Shown one piece after another: positions 60,281 through 64,000 of a stretch of 64,000 nucleotides of DNA. How positions within the stretch are numbered: position 1 is the stretch's first letter; each line of letters begins with the position of its first letter. The notes under the pieces were generated by a model. It saw only the letters and a list, made by a program, of their open reading frames with translations. It was not told the origin of the DNA and made no database searches. The stretch covers positions 1,488,001 to 1,552,000 of the forward strand of contig JALJCS010000051.1 of the NCBI GenBank assembly GCA_023055355.1, read 5' to 3'. Source of the DNA: Agelaius tricolor (lineage: Eukaryota > Chordata > Aves > Passeriformes > Icteridae). The position numbers were made by a program, and so were the translations under genes.

Positions 60281-60715
60281 AACCACTTGGAGTTTGATAA
60301 TGTATTTTACTACCCCAAACTCATCTTCTTTCTTGACCTCTTCAGTTCAGGATTTCAGTGAAAAAGGCTCATGAACATTTGTTCAAAACACTCAAAAAAG
60401 AAAAGCCCCAAGGAATAATCTAAGTTTTCAATTCTACTGTGGTTAATTAGACATATTTTGGAAGTGTATTTAAAGTGATTCTGCTATATTGAAAAAAAAA
60501 GGGAGAGAGAACTGAGTTGTCCTGTTTTCTTTTCCTGTTCATAGTTTGGTATCACGAATTGATGCTGACCAATTGATATTGGTCCAGTTGATATTGACCC
60601 CCAGTACCTTCTAATGCAGTCTGAATAGATATGAACATCAAGACCCTTCATTGGTTGACAATCAACAACTTTTTCTCCCCACTCCCTCCCCACCATTTCC
60701 CTCATCCAACCCATG
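60281..60715. other. AT-rich stretch, nothing recognised
   Basis: No exon, RNA gene or clear element seen. A short near-repeat (ttgatattg, twice) occurs at 60570-60600. Confidence 0.5.
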
Positions 60716-60967
60716 GGACTCAAAAGGATCAGGAACAGTGTGCCCAGCAGGAGAGGTTCTTCCCCTGTGCTCAGTTCTGTTTGGGCAGCACAGTGTTAGG
60801 TCACAGGAACTGGCTTCCCAGAGAGGTAGTGAGTCACTGTCCCTGGAAGTGTTTGAGGATAGACTGGATGTGGCACTCAGTGCCATGGTCTGGGTGACAA
60901 GGTGGTATTGGGTGCCAGGTTGGCCTTGATGCTCTCCAAGGTCATTTCCAGCCTGGTTGATTCTCTG
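60716..60967 (+). mobile_element. CR1 LINE 3' fragment
   Basis: Reads ttcttcccctgtgctcag, then gttggccttgatgctct and tgattctctgatgat, matching the CR1 3' region. It runs straight into the minisatellite. Confidence 0.75.
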
Positions 60968-61590
60968 ATGATTGTGACACTGCAGGGCCCTGGGGAAGCA
61001 AGGGGCCATTGTGACACTGTGGGGCCTGGTGGCACTAAGAGGACCATGGTGACACTGTGTACGACATGGCAGCACAGAGCCAAGGGGCCATGGTGACACT
61101 GTGGGGCTGGATGGAAGCAAGGAGTCCATGGTGACAGTCTGGGTCCTGCTGGAACCACAGAGGCCACTGTGACACTGCAGGGCCCTGTGGAACCATGCAG
61201 AGCATTGTGACAGAGCAGGACCTGGTGTCACGATGGGGTCATTGTGACACTGCAGGGCCTTATGGAACCAAGGGGCAAGAGCTGCTCCTCAGGGACTCCT
61301 GGAATGAAGGAAACATGTTTGACACCGTGGTGGCCCTTGGGACCAAGAGGCCATTGTGACACTGTGGAACCAAGGAGAGCATTGCTGCACTGCCAGACCT
61401 CATGGAACCAAGGATCCACTGTGACACTGCAGGGCCTTGATGGACCATGGCACCACTGTGACACTGCAGGGCCCAAGGATCCAAGGGACTTGGTGACACC
61501 AAGGGGTCCCATGGAACCAAAGGGACATTGTGACACTGGCAGGCATCATTGAACCATGGAGACCATTGGGACACTCTGGGGCCTCATAAA
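60968..61590 (+). repeat. About 38-bp minisatellite (TGTGACACTG core)
   Basis: At least a dozen diverged units begin cattgtgacactg and continue with agggcc, tggaacca and aagg. Average unit length is about 38 bp, with some longer units. Open frames through it on the minus strand (repeated SQWPLG/MALLGS-like words) are repeat artefacts. Confidence 0.88.
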
Positions 61591-62213
61591 ACCGTGGTGA
61601 CACCACGTTGTCTGGGAGTGTGGATCTGCTGGAGGGCAGGAGGGCTCTGCACAGGGCCCTGGACAGGCTGGATCCATGGCCCAAATCCAACAAGGTGAGG
61701 TTTAACAAGTCCAAGTGCCGGGTCCTGCACTTGGGCCACAACAACCCCTGCAGCACTACAGGCTGGGGACAGAGTGGCTGGAGAGCAGCCAGGCAGAAAG
61801 GGACCTGCAGGGACTGATGGACAGCAGGCTGGACATGAGGCAGCCGTGTGCCCAGGTGGCCAAGAAGGCCAATGGCTCCTGGCCTGGATCAGGAATGGTG
61901 TGGCCAGCAGGAGCAGGGCAGGAACTCTTCCCCTGTGCTCAGCACTGGTTGGGCAGCACCTCAAGTGCTGTGTCCAGTTCTGGGCCCCCCAAATTAGGAA
62001 AGACATGGAGGGGCTGGAGCGTGTCCAGAGAAGGGCAACAAGGCTGGGAAGGGGTGTGGAACACAAGTCCTGTGAGGAGTGGCTGAGGGAGCTGGGGTTG
62101 TTTATCCTGGAGAAGAGGAGGCTCCAGGGACATAAGGCAGTGTCAGGGCACAGGTTGGACTTGATGATCTGCAAGGTCTTTCCCAGCCTTGCTGATTCTG
62201 TGATTCTCTGAAA
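61591..62213 (+). mobile_element. CR1 LINE 3' segment, about 620 bp
   Basis: Contains remnants of the reverse-transcriptase C-terminal reading ([13 protein letters not shown]) and the standard 3' end ttgatgatctgcaaggtc and ttctgtgattctctg. Confidence 0.9.
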
Positions 62214-63790
62214 CCACCCTTGGAGCAGTTACAGGATGAGCCCTGGGCCTCCTCTTCAGAAGCTCCAGCAGCCCAGGTCCCTCAGCTTCTCCTGGCAGCC
62301 CCAAAGCCCATCCTGTCAGTCCTGCAGAGCCTCTGCAGCTCCTCCTCATTGCCCAGAACAGGGAGCCCCAGAGGCAGACACAGCAGCCCAGATGTGCCCC
62401 CCTGGCCTGGGGTGCCTCTGGCAAGGGAGCAGCAGGAGGCACTGCAGGAGCCTGCAGACAATTCCTGCAGCACTTGTAGGATGATCCTGCTGCCCAAGGG
62501 ACGTTCCCATGGGGGCAAGTCAGGAACTGCAATGGGGAGTGGGGCCAGAGAGGAAAGGGCAAACAGGGATGGGCTGTTTGCAGGGGAGGGAACAGGGGTG
62601 GGCAGCAGGAAGAAATCTGGACCAAGGAAGAGTAAAGAAAACAAAGATAAGGCAAAGGAAATGGTCAGGGCTGTTTGGGGGTGGCTGCCAGGCAGCCCTG
62701 GCCCTGAGCAACAGCGTCTGCAGTGGCACAGGAAACTCCCAGCTGATGGGAACAGACTTTCTGGCTGAGTGCAGAGGCCAGGACAAAGCTGAGTGGTTTC
62801 CCCGGTGTCCCCCAGGCCTTGCTGGCCCCAGGGGCTGATGGCATTTGTGCTCCCTCAGGTTCATGTCCCCACAGCAGCAGCATGGGGGTGCTGGCCCTGC
62901 TGTGTGCAATGCAAACAGGGGCTGCTGAGGCAGTGCTGCCGTGTCTGTGCCTGCAAGGATGGGGCACCTGTGTGAGCTGGGGGAGAGGCCAGGGCTGCAG
63001 AGGGGGGATGTTGTTGGCAGCTGCATGAGGACGCTCTGGGACGCTGCCCTGGGCTGTGCAGCGCACTGGGCATGGATCAGCCCCTGCTCTGCTGCTCCTT
63101 CCCGTCTGCCCCAGGGCCCTTGCAGAGCCCCAGCCATGCTGTTTGCCCCCAGCCTGCCCACGGCCAGCCTGGGGCTGCTCACGGGGGTTTCTGTGCTGAG
63201 CATTGGCCTGGCCGTGTTCTTGAGAGAGCCTGGGCAAGGAGCCTGGAGCCCCCAGGGCCTGGCCTGAGGCGTCAGCGCTGCCCCAGCAGTGCCCATGGCC
63301 TGTCCCTGCTGCAGCCCCGGCACTGCCACCCCCAGGGCTGTGCCCAGCCCCGAGAGCACTCAGGCCCTGCAGCAACACCAGGGCCACCAGGGCAGCGGGG
63401 CAGGGCCACGGCAGCAGCACTGGCAACACCAAGTGCTGCTGCTGCTGCTGCTGCTGGGCACAGCTGCTGGGCCAGCACTGATCTGCCCCAGCTCTGCACA
63501 CAGACATTGCTGCTGCAGCTCCAGAGAAGGCAACAAAAGGGCATCTCTGCAGAAAACTCTGCTGGGAGATCCGTTAGTTCATTTAAAGCCACTGAGAGCA
63601 CAGCCCCTCATAGACACAGTCTGTGGCCACAGGGAAGGTGGAGGAAAACAAAATAAGAAATGGAACAAAGATTGACATTTCTTTTTGGACAATATGAAAA
63701 TACTAAAACAAAGGAAAAGAACCTCCATAATTAAATGAACAAGAATGATCAAAGGTAACTTTTATTACAAGTGATTTGCAGAAATTGGCC
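62214..63790. other. GC-rich intergenic DNA downstream of the olfactory receptor
   Basis: 62220-62480 may be a second, inverted CR1-related segment. 62480-63480 is GC-rich with stop-poor frames on both strands and a CTG run at 63434-63457. 63480-63790 is probably 3' flank of the receptor gene. No other gene is supported. Confidence 0.45.
63434..63457 (+). repeat. (CTG)n run
   Basis: Eight consecutive CTG-phase units (tgctgctg...). Confidence 0.9.
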
Positions 63791-63796
63791 AGCAGT

Positions 63797-64000
63797 TTAA
63801 TGTTTCTGAAACCATCCAGTCCTCAGTCTCCCCACTGCAGCCTTGAGCTCCTGGTTCCTCAGGCTGTAGATGAGGGGGTTCAGGGCTGGAGGCACCACTG
63901 AGTACAGAACTGACAGGGACAGATCCAGGGATGGGGAGGACATGGAGGGGGGCTTCAGGTGAGCAAAGATGACTGTGCTGAGGAACAGGGAGAGCACGGC
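63797..64000 (-). CDS. Olfactory receptor C-terminus (partial, off right edge)
   Basis: The minus-strand frame, open to the window edge, encodes the end of TM6 (LSLFLSTVIFAHL), an extracellular loop rich in Pro/Ser, and TM7 (SVLYSVVPPALNPLIYSLRN). A short basic tail ends GWFQKH. PxLNPLIYSLRN is the hallmark TM7 motif of vertebrate olfactory receptors, and the loop sequence is typical of the expanded avian class II (gamma-c, OR14-like) clade. These are single-exon G-protein-coupled receptors of about 310 residues. Only about 66 residues are visible, so intactness cannot be judged. Confidence 0.93.
   Translation of the reverse strand, partial: AVLSLFLSTVIFAHLKPPSMSSPSLDLSLSVLYSVVPPALNPLIYSLRNQELKAAVGRLRTGWFQKH

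Noticed and set aside
59014..60281. Several frames longer than 150 residues on both strands
   Set aside because: GC-rich, stop-poor DNA. The frames overlap on both strands with biased Ala/Leu/Pro composition and no recognised domain.
62520..63656. Frames up to 280 residues
   Set aside because: Same GC-rich artefact. A CTG run and CR1-related DNA account for part of it, and no splice or domain evidence was seen.

Overview
This is vertebrate, almost certainly avian and probably passerine DNA. The evidence is several CR1 LINE 3' ends, long bird-type LTRs, intron-rich genes with canonical splice sites, and the C-terminus of an avian-type olfactory receptor at the right edge. There is no bacterial-style gene organisation.

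Almost the whole window is built from three pieces of HYDIN, the giant ASH/MSP-repeat protein of the ciliary central-pair apparatus. Copy A (minus strand, about 28.1 kb down to the left edge) has the start codon and 18 recognisable coding exons. Copy C (plus strand, 37.889 to about 53.99 kb) is an inverted near-duplicate of the last 11 of those exons. A 1-16,136 and C 37,889-54,0xx are arms of a roughly 16 kb inverted repeat, with coordinates summing to about 54,025-54,039. The spacer is about 21.7 kb and holds the 5' half of copy A, its CpG-rich promoter, and copy B. Copy B (minus strand, 37.7 down to 33.4 kb) is a shorter, older-looking HYDIN fragment that keeps three exons missing from A and C.

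Splice phases can be followed through every exon. In A and C, exon 16 joins exon 17, and exon 17 joins the lysine-rich exon 18, in frame. The region between is deleted relative to ordinary HYDIN, so the arms describe a compact HYDIN carrying a 24-bp (octapeptide KKETKIPE-like) coding minisatellite. A has the promoter and 5' exons but one extra G in exon 10. C has an intact exon 10 but no 5' exons, and its last exon runs into an antisense LTR. As sequenced, no copy encodes a full protein.

The likely promoter (about 29.88-30.34 kb) has nine CCAAT boxes, eight at an exact 36-bp pitch, leading into a CpG-rich block with an RFX X-box-like palindrome, which suits a motile-cilia gene.

From 54 kb to the right edge: a decayed endogenous retrovirus with an env-like fragment, a 1.5 kb LTR, GC-rich DNA without a convincing gene, CR1 copies, a 38-bp minisatellite, and the partial olfactory receptor on the minus strand.

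Exon boundaries were placed by eye from splice signals, reading phase and remembered similarity to human HYDIN. No alignment was run.
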